Part shown: positions 23,335-34,811 of the stretch, piece by piece
Layout: each line of letters starts with the position of its first letter
How positions within the stretch are numbered: position 1 is the first letter of the stretch
Source of the DNA: Sambucus nigra
Taxonomy: Eukaryota > Streptophyta > Magnoliopsida > Dipsacales > Adoxaceae
Direction of reading: 5' to 3'
NCBI GenBank assembly: GCA_949130495.1
Contig: OX422220.1
Coordinates: 11,639,133-11,703,132, forward strand
DNA length: 64,000 nucleotides
Notes under the pieces: model-generated
What the model was told of the DNA's origin: nothing
Databases searched by the model: none
Seen by the model: only the letters and a program-made list of their open reading frames with translations
Program-made: the position numbers and the translations under genes

Positions 23335-24103
23335 GGGTAGTAACTTGGAAATTGTCAAAACTACAAAACAAATGTTAAGTAGTAGATTTGACATGAAAGA
23401 TTTGGGAATCGCCGATGTTATATTAGGAATTAAAATTTCTAGAACATCGGATGGACTTATATTATCTCAATCTCATTACATAGAGAAAGTACTTGAAAAA
23501 TTCAAGAAGTATGATATTAGTCCTACCAAGACGCCTGTAGATGTAAATTTACATCTAGTAAGAAATAATGGTGAAAGCATATCTCAACTAGAATATTCTC
23601 GTATTATCGGAAGTTTAATGTATATCATGAACTGTACACGACCGAACATAGCATACTCAATAAGTAAGCTAAGTCGATTTACGAGTAATCCAGGAAGAGA
23701 TCACTGGAAAGCAATATTGAGAGTTTTGGGTTATTTAAAATATACTCAAAACTATGGACTGCACTACTCAAAATATTCAGCTGTTCTTGAAGGACATTGC
23801 GATGCAAATTGGATATCTGATAAAAAAGACTCTAAGTCTACGAGTGGGTATGTGTTTACCCTCAGAGGTGCAGCCGTATCTTGGAAATCCTCAAAACAAA
23901 CGTGCATTACTAGATCGACAATGGAATCTGAATTCATTGCACAAGACAAAGCTGGAGAAGAAGCTGAATGGCTTCGAAATTTTTTAGAGGATGTTCCAAA
24001 TTGGTCTAAACCTGTGCCCGCAATATGTATACATTGCGATAGCCAATCAGCAATTGGAAGGGCACAAAATCACATGTATAACGGAAAGTCACGACATATT
24101 CAT
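23335..24103 (+). pseudogene. copia RT C-terminus and RNase H, first part
   Basis: The open frame encodes [20 protein letters not shown] (RT palm/thumb), then the RNase H domain with [26 protein letters not shown] and IHCDSQSA, which carry the expected acidic residues. It is intact until element E cuts it after the Arg-His-Ile region at 24098-24103. The usable ATG at 23333-23335 is not a natural start; the protein began far upstream. Confidence 0.9.
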
Positions 24104-24523
24104 TGTGGGTACCCCGATTCTGTCACCATAAGGCCTGGACGAGTAGCCCCTCCTCAGCGGCCCAAAACCCAGGCCCATCACCTCTGGTATTCATCCATTT
24201 ACTCCACGATGCCATGAAAAGAAGTTGTGGGGGAACACGATCCCATGAAAGGGAGATGGCTAATAAAGAGGAACCTATCACCCCCACTACTCCAACACAT
24301 ACATGTATAAATTAAACCCCAAGTCCGGGGCAAAGGACAAGTTGTATTCTCTGTACTTACTCTTCAGAATATAGAGAAATAACACTGACTGAACCACCGT
24401 GGACGTAGGCACTTCTTTGCTGAACCACGTACTCCCGTTGTTGTGTGATTGGCCTTTTATTTGTTGTTTCTTGGTTGTCACCTCTTTCATATTTATTTAT
24501 GTTGCATAATAATTGCATCCCCA
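24104..24523 (+). repeat. 5' LTR of Tat element E (420 bp)
   Basis: TGTGGGTACC...GCATCCCCA. A TATA-like TGTATAAATTAA lies near 24303. The first primer-binding bases, TGGCGTCGTCTGTGGG, start at 24526. I do not name the primer tRNA. Confidence 0.95.
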
Positions 24524-24590
24524 ATTGGCGTCGTCTGTGGGAAACGTTTATCTTTCCTTGAGAAGAGCCCACACCGAGAAAAAATCTAAG

Positions 24591-26828
24591 ATGTCTGGTC
24601 ACAGCAGCAACGCTCCTCAAGCAGGAGACATTCAGGAGCCACCCGCTCCTCGCAGGATTAGGTCTGAAGTCCGACGTTCCGATCAAGGGGCTCGCTTAGA
24701 AAGGCCAGCCTCAGAAGAAAGTCAAGGACCAGCAAGGTCCACTCAGATATCCAGATTGATCGATGCGTACGAAGCAAGGCTCCACGAGCAGAGGGAGTCT
24801 TCTCGCAGGTATGAGGCTGAGAATGCTCGCCTAAAAAGAAGACTGGAAAAACAGGAAAAAGAGCTACGTCCTGATACCAGGAGACGCCCCTATCGCACTC
24901 CTAGCCCTAAGGCGAGCAAATCTCGCAGCCGAGGAAGGAGCCCTAGGCGGCAACATCAAGGGTTCGAAGGTGGCGACTCAGACGACGACCTCCGCGAGAA
25001 ACTGAGAAAAGCTCGCCGCTATCAGAGCCCTGCTCGCAGCGACGACAACATACGGAACCTAGTCCGCAGAGAAATGGACCAACATCCAGCTCACCGCGGC
25101 ACCAGGTCAACCAGAGAACTCGCCAGGAGAGCCCTCAAGACCCAGATGAAATCGCCCTTCACAAGGGAAATTGAAGAAGAAGAAGCTCCCAAAAAGTTTG
25201 CTATTCCAAGGTTCAAGATTTATGACGGGAAGACTGATCCCATCGATCATGTCAGGCAGTACCGGCAGGCTATGACCCTCTGGAATCACCGAGATGCGTT
25301 GATGTGCCGTATTTTCCCCTCGAGCCTTCATGACGTGGCCCAGAAATGGTTCGAGAAACTCCCTCACCGATCCATCAGAAATTTCAAATCCCTGGCCGAG
25401 CTCTTTACGGCCAGGTTCATCACCAGCAGCTCCCATCCCAAAAGGATGGATGCTCTATTGACGATGAAGAAAACTCCTCAGGAGACACTTCGAGTCTACG
25501 CGAAAAGGTATTGGGAGTTATTCAACGAAGTCGAGGACTGCGCAGAAGAGGTGGCAGTGGCTACATTCAAAATTGGGCTACCTAGCTCCTCCTTCCTCTA
25601 CCAGTCCTTGACAAAGAAGGAAGCAACCACCATTGATGACCTGATGGCCCGGATTGAGAAATACGCAAAGGTGGAAGATGTCACCCGCCTTAACGTAGGT
25701 GAAAACGGTCGAGCCAAGCTCGCCACGAAGGGAAGTGAGAAAGTTGATAACCAAAAAAAAGGAGGAAAGAATAGGAGCAAGAATGGCCCCAAGAACGGAG
25801 GGAGCCCTGACATTGCAAAGTCGTTCCAGGCAGTCAACACCTTCTTCAAAGAACCAATTTACAAAATTCTCGCTAAGATCAAGGATGAGCCGTTCATCAA
25901 ATGGCCCCGGAAAATGGGAGGAGACCCATCGAAAAGAAACAATGCGCTGAGATGCACCTTCCACAAAGAGGGAGGACATAAGACCGAGCACTGCAAGGCT
26001 CTTAAGTCCCACCTCGAGGATTTGGCCCAATCCGGACATTTGAATGACTTTGTGGAAAGGAAGGTAGAGAGAGTGACTGTCCACAAGGAGGCAAAACCCG
26101 ACAACGTATTAGAAGACGACACCGGACACGAATTTGCAGTAATCCATGGAGTATCCGATGTTAAGCAAATCCAGGGCAACTCAGCTCGGATGGAGGTAAA
26201 AAAGCTGACAGCAGTAATGCAAGCTTTTCAAATCGATCCAGCGAAATCACAGGCAGGAAAACGCCGCCGAGCAGAGGACATCAACTACAACAAGAATATT
26301 GTCTTCACGGATGAAGATCTTGTGGGAGTGAGGACCCCACATCATGATGCCTTAGTCATTACACTCGGGATAGCCAACTTTGATATCGACAGGCTGCTCG
26401 TCGATCAAGGAAGCTCATCCGAAGTAATGCACATCGACCTGTTCAGAAAATTGAAGTTAGACATCGCCGACCTGAAGGGAACCATTGTCCCTCTGGTCAG
26501 CTTCGCTGGAAAAATGACCATGCCTTTGGGCAAGATAGTACTACCAGTGCTCGCTGGGAGTGTTTCGAAAATGATCAAATTCTTGGTGGTCGACATCGAT
26601 TCACCGTATCAAGCCATCCTCGGCAGGGGGTGGCTTCATGCAATGAAGGCAGTCTCCTCGACCTACCACCAGAAACTCAAATATATCACCGAGCGAGGAG
26701 TAATGGAGATACATGGCAACCAGGCGATGGCGAGAAAGTGCTTCATAGCGGCCATCCGACCGAAGCCAGAGAAAAAAGACGTTCGAACCAGCGAGAAAGT
26801 GGAGGAAGGTGCAATCCCTTCCAAATAG
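24591..26828 (+). CDS. Gag-protease of Tat element E
   Basis: A 745-codon open frame if started at the ATG at 24591 (MSGHSSNAPQ); an earlier ATG at 24513 lies inside the LTR and is unlikely. Order: a predicted coiled coil (about residues 50-90), an Arg/Ser-rich patch (RSRGRSPRR), the capsid domain (from FAIPRFKIYDGKTDP to VATFKIGLPSS), a lysine-rich segment, a zinc-knuckle-like CTFHKEGGHKTEHC with the C-x2-H-x4-H-x4-C pattern of this lineage, and a protease whose active site reads LLVDQGSSSEV. Q after the catalytic D is a variant I have seen in this lineage. The frame is intact, so Gag could still be made. Confidence 0.9.
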   Translation: MSGHSSNAPQAGDIQEPPAPRRIRSEVRRSDQGARLERPASEESQGPARSTQISRLIDAYEARLHEQRESSRRYEAENARLKRRLEKQEKELRPDTRRRPYRTPSPKASKSRSRGRSPRRQHQGFEGGDSDDDLREKLRKARRYQSPARSDDNIRNLVRREMDQHPAHRGTRSTRELARRALKTQMKSPFTREIEEEEAPKKFAIPRFKIYDGKTDPIDHVRQYRQAMTLWNHRDALMCRIFPSSLHDVAQKWFEKLPHRSIRNFKSLAELFTARFITSSSHPKRMDALLTMKKTPQETLRVYAKRYWELFNEVEDCAEEVAVATFKIGLPSSSFLYQSLTKKEATTIDDLMARIEKYAKVEDVTRLNVGENGRAKLATKGSEKVDNQKKGGKNRSKNGPKNGGSPDIAKSFQAVNTFFKEPIYKILAKIKDEPFIKWPRKMGGDPSKRNNALRCTFHKEGGHKTEHCKALKSHLEDLAQSGHLNDFVERKVERVTVHKEAKPDNVLEDDTGHEFAVIHGVSDVKQIQGNSARMEVKKLTAVMQAFQIDPAKSQAGKRRRAEDINYNKNIVFTDEDLVGVRTPHHDALVITLGIANFDIDRLLVDQGSSSEVMHIDLFRKLKLDIADLKGTIVPLVSFAGKMTMPLGKIVLPVLAGSVSKMIKFLVVDIDSPYQAILGRGWLHAMKAVSSTYHQKLKYITERGVMEIHGNQAMARKCFIAAIRPKPEKKDVRTSEKVEEGAIPSK

Positions 26829-26852
26829 CAATTAAAATATGGAAGGCCCGGA

Positions 26853-28337
26853 GTGGAAGAGACCAGGCTCCTCCCCTCCGAACGGGTTGTAGAAGACCTG
26901 GTAGAAGTAATTGCTAGGGAAGGCGACAACAGCAGAGTCTTCCTGATCGGGACCTCACTCACTAACGAAGAGCAAAAGGATTTGTTAACCTTACTCAGAA
27001 GCAACATAGATGTTTTCTCTTGGGAACCCTACGAGCTACCAGGAATCGATCCCAATATGGTCTGCCATCGGTTGCACGTCAATCCCACATTCAAGCCGGT
27101 AGCACAGAAGGCACGACGAACTGCTCCCGAGAAAGCTGAAGCAATAGAACAGGAAGTCGAAAAACTGCTGGATGCAGGATCCATACGGGAAGTGCAGTTC
27201 CCCAAATGGTTATCCAACCCAGTGGTAGTTCCAAAAAGCAACGGTAAGTGGAGAGTCTGCATAGACTTCACTGACCTCAACAAAGCCTGCCCCAAGGATA
27301 GCTTCCCCCTTCCAAAAATAGACCAACTAGTAGACGCCACTGCAGCTCATGAGCGAATGAGTTTCCTGGACGCATACTCAGGCTATCACCAGATTCCCTT
27401 ATATGCCCCAGATCAGGATAAAACGGCGTTTATCACGACGGTTGGTTTATACTGTTACAAGGTCATGCCTTTTGGGCTAAAAAATGCAGGGGCAACTTAT
27501 CAGCGGCTGGTTACTAAAATGTTCAAACATCAGATGGGAAACACGATGGAGGTCTACATCGACGACATGCTCGTCAAAAGCAAGGAGAAAGAAAACCACC
27601 TTTCTGACCTGGCAAGTACCTTCGAAATCCTCAGGAAATACCGAATGAAACTCAACGCGAGCAAGTGTTCCTTCGGTGTCCAGTCAGGAAAGTTCCTTGG
27701 GTATTTGGTCAGCAAGCGTGGCATAGAGGCAAATCCGGACCAGATTGAGGCAATTAAACGAGTGTAACCTCCTCGCACAATCCGCGATGTACAGAAGCTC
27801 ACTGGAATGCTCGCTGCTCTAAATCGTTTCATTTCTAAATCCTCCGAGAGATGCAAGCCCTTCTTCCAACTCTTAAAAGGCAGCAAAACGGTAGAATGGA
27901 CCCCAGATTGCTCGCAAGCATTAGGCGAGCTCAAATCCTACCTAAGCTCCCCACCACTACTCGTCATGCCACAGCAAATGGACCCTTTGTACCTCTACCT
28001 CTCCGTATCCAGCCATACTATCAGCTCAGCGCTAATGTGTGAAGTCACAGGGATCCAACATCCAGTCTATTACACGAGCAAAACCTTACTAGACGCCGAG
28101 CAGTGATACCTGCCATTGGAAAAGCTCGCATTCGCCCTAGTAATGTCCTCGAGGAAACTAAAGCATTACTTCGAAGCTCACACGATCATCGTCCTTACAT
28201 CACACCCCCTCAAGGCTGTCCTAAGGAAGGTGGATTTGTCAGGCAGACTGTCGAAGTGGTCATTCGAGCTCGGTCGGTTTGACATCCAATTTCAACCAAG
28301 GACAGCTATCTGGGTCAAATCCTCGCTGACTTCATAG
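26853..28337 (+). pseudogene. RT and first RNase H of Tat element E
   Basis: The RT (26853-27767) has WRVCIDFTDLNKACPKDSF, DAYSGYHQI, VMPFGLKNAGATYQRL and the catalytic Y-I-D-D. A TAA at 27765-27767 stands where relatives have Gln (CAA). The thumb and gypsy RNase H follow to 28337, interrupted by TGA at 28104-28106 where Arg (CGA) is usual. This RNase H lacks most of the acidic residues seen in element B (it reads YLSVSSHT and LTSHPLKAVL), as is common in Tat elements where a second RNase H takes over. A one-base shift near 28309 ends the frame. Confidence 0.85.
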
Positions 28338-29168
28338 CTGAATTCACGGGCGAAGAACCTCTCGACCAGCCTAAGCCAACAGAACAAAACAGCCAGGCTA
28401 CAGGGGGGAAGCTGGAAGCTATTCGTTGATGGAGCCTCCAACTCAAAGGGTGCAGGAGTAGGAATTGTTCTCATCACTCCAGAAAATGCAGTCCTCGAGC
28501 AAGGAATCAGGCTGGGATTTGCAGCCTCCAACAACGAAGCAGAATACGAAGCCTTAATTGCAGGTCTCCAAAGGGCGCAAACTCTAGGAGCAAAGCATTT
28601 ACAGGTATTCGGAGACTCGCAACTAGTTTCCAATCAGATAAGTGGAGACTACAACGCGAAGGATGAGAGGATGGCAGCCTACCTCTCCTTGGTAAGAAAC
28701 TTGATGACGAACTTTGAAGAAATTAACATCCAACAGTTTCCCAGGGGGCAGAACAGCCACGCTGACGCCTTGGCAGCCCTAAGCTCGGCAGTTGATTCCA
28801 GCCTTAAAAGGATAATCCCCATCGATTTCCTTAGCTGCCCGAGCATTCACCCCAACTGCGAGCTGACAAAAGCGAAACAAATACTCCAATTGGAACCAGC
28901 CCCTAGTTGGATGGATCCCTTAAGAGACTATTTGAAGAACGGAACGCTCCCAGAGGATAAGAGGACTGCCCACCAGATACGAATCAAAGCCGCTCGCTTT
29001 CACTTATCCATGGGAGGTGACTTGTATAAAAGATCTTTCTCCGGCCCCTACCTTAGATGCGTCCACCCAGGCGATGTCAAGACAGTGCTTCACGAGCTCC
29101 ACGAAGGAATCTGCGGAAGTCACGTCGGAGGAAGGTCTCTAGCCTTCCGAGCAATGAAGGAAGGTTAG
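28338..29168 (+). pseudogene. Second (Tat-type) RNase H and integrase start of element E
   Basis: After two one-base shifts (near 28309 and in the G run near 28405) the extra RNase H appears: [37 protein letters not shown] and [10 protein letters not shown], with all catalytic acids in place. Elements of the Tat lineage are known for this acquired second RNase H. It is followed by the integrase zinc-binding start ([12 protein letters not shown]). A TAG at 29166-29168 ends the stretch. Confidence 0.85.
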
Positions 29169-29180
29169 TGGTGGCCATAT

Positions 29181-30147
29181 ATGCAAAGAGACTCCGCAGT
29201 TTATGTCCGCAAATGCCTAAAATACCAGCTTCACGCCCCCATGGTCCATCAGCCTGCCAGCGAATTGAAATCCCTGACCAGCCCCTGGCCTTTCGCCCAG
29301 TGGGGAATGGACATCGTGGGACCACTGCCCACCGCTGCCGGCAATCGCAAATACCTGTTGGTCGCAACTGATTACTTTACCAAATGGATCGAGGCAGAAC
29401 CACTGGCGAACATCCGAGATGATGACATGATGAAGTTCATATGGATAAATATAATCACTCGATTCGGGATCCCCAGAACCATCATCACTGACAATGGAAC
29501 ACAGTTCGAGAGTGGCCCCTTTCAGGACTTCTGCGACCAACATGGGATCAGGCACCACTTCAGCTCGGTAGCTTATCCTCAGAGCAACGGACAAGCTGAG
29601 GCTTCCAACAAAACAGTGATCGCTGGATTAAAAAAGCGGTTAGAACGAGCAAAAGGCGCGTGGACTACCGAGCTACCATATGTCCTATAGGCATACAGAA
29701 CGACTCCCAGACGAGCCACAGGTCAGACGCCATTCTCACTAGCATATGGTATGGAAGCGGTCATCCCATTAGAAGCAGGATTGCCTACAATGAGATCTGA
29801 CCTTGTCGAGCAGAATCAGAACGATCAGGCTTTGCTCTCTGAACTCGACTTGGCCGACGAGCGCAGGGAACTTGTCCTAGTAAAACTAGCGAGTTATCAG
29901 CAACAGCTCGCGAAGCATTACAGCAAAAAGGTCAATCCGAGGAAGTTCAAAGTTGGAGACTATGTCCTAAGAAAGGTCCTGGGCAACACAGTGAAGCCAT
30001 CAGATGGTAAACTGGGCCCAAACTAGGAAGGACCTTATGAGATAATTAGAGACGATCTGAAAGGTGACTATCATTTGAAAACGATGGAGGGCAGAGAGAT
30101 ACCACGAGCATGGAACGCAGCTAATCTCAAAAAATTTTACTTTTAGG
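29181..30147 (+). pseudogene. Integrase of Tat element E
   Basis: Catalytic core residues are intact: GMDIVGPL, IITDNGTQFES and GQAEASNK. The zinc region reads KCLKYQ where C-x2-C is usual, so one Cys has become Tyr (G-to-A). TAG at 29688-29690 and TAG at 30024-30026 both stand where Trp (TGG) is usual (before AYRTTPR and EGPYEI). The C-terminal part ends near 30147. No chromodomain follows, as expected for Tat. Confidence 0.85.
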
Positions 30148-30755
30148 AGTTCTATTGTTAGATCTTTTATTGTACTCATTTTGGGAAAAGACAGTTTATT
30201 TCTCTATTCACCAATAAGAATCTCTCAGTTGATTACTCTCTAAAAAAGTAACAATTATATCTTATTGCACATCCTTTTCAAATCACAGGTATAATAGTTG
30301 ACATAGCAGGGGAACCCCCTCCTCAAGTCATCGTCACGAAGCACGACAGACCTCTTAGCATTGCCCATGGCAATATATGAAGCCCTACAGAATATTCTTA
30401 GGCATCAAACCTACTTTGGTTAAACAAAATCCTGACTGGATGAAGACATCCAAAAAACAGGTGTGTCCTCGCCAATTGCCCCTCTTAGACCTAAGGGAGT
30501 GTGACGACACGACCTAAAAGGTAAAGAGAGAGCACAATGGTATTCTTAATACTGGACTGGGCGGACACTCACATGACAAGATAAAGATTATGAAGCTGCA
30601 AAAAAGACAACAGAGATTGGATAAACACGTTTAGTCGGCAAAATCGCCCAAAACTCAAAATTTCCATTAATCTTTTATATTTACAAACAATAATAGTACA
30701 TGTTTAGTCGGCAAAGGTTCGCCCAAAGCATTTACAATTATTAAAAAACAAATTA
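30148..30755. other. Spacer between pol and the antisense gene of element E
   Basis: About 600 bp with no long open frame; a short direct repeat, TTTAGTCGGCAAA, occurs at about 30632 and 30702. It would hold the 3' ends of both the sense pol message and the opposite-strand message. Confidence 0.5.
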
Positions 30756-33700
30756 TCAAGAAGGGGGAAGCCTCCGAGCAAGGTAGTCAGCAACCTTAGC
30801 TCTCCTCCCGTCATCAGGGGCAGGATCGAGTTCCTCAACAACTTCATTTGTGTCCAACTCCTGTAGCCGCCGAGGAATAGCATCGATAGGAATCCATCGG
30901 TCATCTCGCCTGAATGGATTGGGCATCAAAGTAGACGGAGACATCTCATGCCGATACCACAATATCGAATTCCTCGGGACCTGCAGCTCTCTGAGAGCAC
31001 TCAACCACCCCCTGATGAAGGAAAGCTCCTCGAACTCTGATAATCTCGCGGGAGCATCCAACCAGCCCTGATCATAGCCATCAGTCCACACTTGGCGAGG
31101 GCCCTTCTTGAATAAATGCCGCAGTAGGGTGACGTCCCTCTGGAGCCCAGCAGCAGTTACGTAAGCTCGCCGGACATCACCGCGCAGCTCGTCTATTTCT
31201 CTCTCACGCTGCTCCTCAACTTCCCTACTCCTACCCCGTGTACTCCTACCAGCACGCGGGAAGGGAGGTCGAGCAGCTCGTGACGAGGAAGAACCTTGTA
31301 GGACTGCCGAAGCGGTGCTCGGCGAATGCTCCTTAAGCCTCGAGACCTCCCGCCTCAGGTCGTCATTCTCCCGCTGAAGAAACTCCACGACTTGATTGAT
31401 CTCGGTGGCCTCCAGTAACTTGGCTCTCAGCTCGCTAACTTCTTCTTGCACTGAAGCTCCGATCTCTTCCATTTCCTGGAGCCTGTCCTTCAATTTGGCC
31501 ACCAGCTCAGACTGATCCTTATATTTTTTGTTACTTAACTTAGCAAACCGGCAGAGTCTAGCGAAGGCCTGGCGAACAGCAGGACTCGCATTTGGACCGA
31601 GAGTCCTACCCAGATGTGAAGTGGCAGGGATATATTGATCAACATCAACCAACTACAAGTAAAAAAGAAAGGAAGAGAACAAAAAGAAATCAGCATAAAC
31701 AAAAACGAAGCCTTTTTATTGATAATGGTCGAGGTTACATCAGAACAAAAAAGGAAAAAATTACAAAGAATCCCTATCACTTAGCAACCTCGGTGGACGG
31801 ACCCTTGTCCTTATCAGCATCAGCAGGGGCGTTACCCTCAGCGGAGGTGTGCACTGTCCCCTCGACCAAGGAAGCATCAGCAAGAGTCGCCTGAGAAGTA
31901 GGATTGACCCCTTCAGCAGTTGGGGCTGGCTCCTCATCCACAACTGGCTTGGGCCCTGGATCATGTTCGTCAAAAAGTGGGGATGCAACATCCACCCCAA
32001 CAGCCACGAGAGCCTTGTTCCACCCCTTCTTGAAGTTCAGACGGCTAATATAGACTATCTGAACCTCGGCGTCTTCATACGCAGCAGCCCAGCCAGAATT
32101 GTATGAATCTTCTTTAACAGTGGCTGCCTGGGCTTTCTCCGCTTCCAGCTGCTCGGCAAGAACCCTGTTCTTCTCCACAAAGTCCAGCTTGCTAGAGCAG
32201 ACCTGTTCATATGACTTCCTCAGCTCGCCGAGCTCCCTGACAGCATTATCTCTCTCGCGAGCAGAATTAGCCAGGGCCAAGGCAGAAGAAGCTCGAGCCG
32301 CATCAACCGCCTTCAGATCAGCCTCCAGCTGAGAACCCCTGGCCACCAGATTAGAATTCTGCTGCTCCAGCTCGCTGTTCCTTCTCAACAGCTCGTCGCG
32401 AGAGCGATAGAGCACGGCGAAGTCAGTCACAAACTGCAGAAAACAAGGGAAAGATCAGATAGAAGAAACCATCAAAACAGATTAGAAGAAGTTGGGAAGT
32501 AGAAAAGAAACCTTACCAAGGCAAGCCTCTGGCTAGCTTGCAAGGCCAGTTGATCAGACCCTAACGCCCTCTCGCGATCTGCAGGGAGGACTGCCCTCTC
32601 AAGCAGAGCAGGGGTGAGTTAAGGAGAGGTGGCCACCGAAGCCCCCTCAGGCAAAGCAGATACTGGGACCAAGGCTTGACCGGTCTTGGTCCTCAGTTCC
32701 ATCTTCCTCCTCTCCTCCTCTTTCTCTTTCTCCCTCCTCTTTCTCTCTTCCACCTTCTTCCTCTCCTCTTCCTTTTTCTTCTCCCTCTCCCTCGCCTGCT
32801 CCTCCTCTCTCTTTTTCTTCTCTTGCTCTTGAGAGGAAGGCCGAGAACCAGTAGCTATGGCCCCGGAGACAGTCTTCGATTTTTTGGACCTCTGTGCAAG
32901 AAGCACATCATCATCATCATCATCATCCCGGATTAGATTCTTCCTGGGAGGCATTTCTTCACTTGGACTGCTGGTAGTACTCGATGAACTGCTACTATCA
33001 GCACTGCCTCCACCCAAGTTACTCACAACACCTGCAGGCTCGCTCTCCGAGCTGCTCTCCTCCTCGTCCAATTGGATAGGCTCAGCTGAAATCTCTTCGG
33101 AAGAGTCAAAGTCCGGAACACTTTCCACAGGTCGGGCTATGAAGCTGGAGCCTGTGTTCTTGTATTCAAGCAGAAAAGCAGCAGACCTAGGATGCTCGCC
33201 GTCACCCAAAGGTTCCCTGATGTTCCAAGCTTTCACCAGTTCCGAGATGCGAACCTCGCTCAGAGATGGCTCCAAGTTCTTTATCTTCGCTGAAAAAGAG
33301 AAAGCAAGGAGAAGTTAGAGAAATCACAAAGTCCGCAAAGGTTGAAACAATAATACAACATCTACATATATATTCTTCCCCATAAAAGGGAATAGTGAAC
33401 CTCTCAGACCTCGACCCTTCAAATTGAGGGGAGTATTGTCAGTTCCTAACGAGAAACCCTTCTTGCCAGTAGTCCTTATGGGAATCAGGTAAATTTACTA
33501 CCAATACCCTATCAGGGCTCCTAGCCTTAAGGTACAGAACACCTGAACTCGTACGAGAAAAAGAATAACAAAAGCAGACCTCGGCAAGCCCTAACCTTTT
33601 GCCGTACAATTGATTTATCCTGTGCACACCGTTCACTATTTTCCATACATTGGGCGAACATTGTGCAGGCACAATACCAAAATAACTAAAAAAATGCAGA

Positions 33701-33882
33701 AACAAACCATTAGGGGGAAAGGTAAGACCCCCCTGGGAGAGCAACAGGACGTGAATCCAATGTGCATCCTCTATGTCCCTAACGTTCCTAGGCGACGAGG
33801 CACAACACTCAATCTCTACCCACTCAGGAATACCGTAGAATTTTCTAAACTCAGTTACCGACCTATCTCCAATCTTCGCCAT
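30756..33882 (-). CDS. Antisense multi-exon gene of Tat element E
   Basis: Four coding blocks lie on the strand opposite to gag-pol. Block 1 (33882-33439) starts at an ATG and encodes FYGIPEWVEI...LTFPPNGLFLHFFSYFG, resembling the family often labelled putative gypsy-type transposon protein (Transposase_28). Block 2 (33289-32517) is Ser/Asp-rich, then very rich in Lys, Glu and Arg (coiled coil). Block 3 (32433-31789) and block 4 (31652-30756) are coiled-coil rich. Acceptors CTTTTTCAG at 33290, TTTCTGCAG at 32434 and CTTGTAG at 31653, and donors CTTG|GTAAGG at 32516 and CGAG|GTTGCT at 31788, join blocks 2-3-4 in phase. Blocks 2, 3 and 4 have no ATG start. One stop (about 32619) interrupts block 2. 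The block 1-2 donor is unresolved. Function unknown. Confidence 0.7.
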
Positions 33883-34223
33883 TGGAAAAGTACAAGAAAA
33901 ACTATAAACTCAAGAAAAAGGGCACGAAAGACTTACAGGACAGAAGATCAGATCAAAAGGCGAAGAAGCGACGAGAGTGGAGATCGAAAACAGAAGGTAC
34001 AAAACTCAAGAGTTCTCAGAAGATAGAAGATTGCTGGAAAAGCTGGAACGACGAAGAGAAAATGTGTCTTGTTCCAACAAGCCTTCAAAACTAATCATAA
34101 CGCACGGATAGCGAAGCAGGTGCCGCCAAAGCAACTTCACAGTTTTCAAAGAAATCAACCATCATCGCTGATCATTTAAATTCATCGGACCCATAAGAAC
34201 GGCCCAACAAATTTAGGGGCAAT
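33883..34223. other. Region upstream of the antisense gene, before the 3' LTR
   Basis: About 340 bp that should hold the promoter and 5' untranslated region of the opposite-strand gene and the sense polypurine tract. I see no clear TATA box on the minus strand. Confidence 0.4.
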
Positions 34224-34643
34224 TGTGGGTACCCCGATTCTGTCACCATAAGGCCTAGACGAGTAGCCTCTCCTCAGCGGCCCAAAACCCAGGCCCATCA
34301 CCTCTGGTATTCATCCATTTACTCCACGATGCCATGAAAAGAAGTTGTGGGGTAACACGATCCCATGAAAGGGAGATGGCTAATAAAGAGGAACCTATCA
34401 CCCCCACTACTCCAACACATACATGTATAAATTAAACCCCAAGTCCGGGGCAAAGGACAAGTTGTATTCTCTGTACTTACTCTTCAGAATATAGAGAAAT
34501 AACACTGACTGAACCACCGTGGACGTAGGCACTTCTTTGCTGAACCACGTACTCCCGTTGTTGTGTGATTGGCCTTTTATTTGTTGTTTCTTTGTTGTCA
34601 CCTCTTTCATATTTATTTGTGTTGCATAATAATTGCATCCACA
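34224..34643 (+). repeat. 3' LTR of Tat element E (420 bp)
   Basis: Same length as the 5' LTR with six substitutions by direct reading; it ends GCATCCACA. Preceded by the short purine-rich TTAGGGGCAA. Confidence 0.95.
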
Positions 34644-34811
34644 TTCATCGTCGACACAATACCGTTAGACAACTTCTCTCAAATGGAATTATCTCAATTG
34701 ACTATGTAAAGTCAAAAGATAATATATCGGATCCACTAACGAAAGTTTTAAATCGAGAGAAAGTTGAAAGATCATCGAGAGGAATGGGTCTAAAGCCTAT
34801 AAATAAATAAG
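34644..34811 (+). pseudogene. copia RNase H, last part
   Basis: The last 55 or so codons of the copia Pol resume after element E: IISIDYVKSKDNISDPLTK and a terminal RGMGLKPI segment, then TAA. The TTCAT target duplication (34644-34648) is its first part. The match to 23335-24103 in family and phase shows the two pieces were once one gene. Confidence 0.9.

Larger units (their letters stand above)
24104..34643 (+). mobile_element. Ty3/gypsy element E, Tat lineage, both LTRs present
   Basis: A full-length 10,540-bp plus-strand element: LTR 24104-24523, primer-binding site from 24526, gag-protease 24591-26828, RT, two RNase H domains, integrase to about 30147, a 4-kb region with a gene on the opposite strand, and LTR 34224-34643. 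TTCAT (24099-24103 and 34644-34648) is the target duplication in copia D. The second, extra RNase H and the gag type identify the Tat lineage. The LTRs differ at six of 420 positions, so the insertion is fairly young, yet pol already carries several stops and frameshifts. Confidence 0.95.

Noticed and set aside
26153..26596. Loss of the protease active site in element E because it reads DQG
   Set aside because: I recall DQGSS as a variant in Tat-lineage proteases, so I do not count it as a mutation.
32676..33318. Long plus-strand frames rich in Leu, Pro and Ser
   Set aside because: They are shadows of the Lys/Glu/Asp/Ser-rich antisense gene on the other strand.
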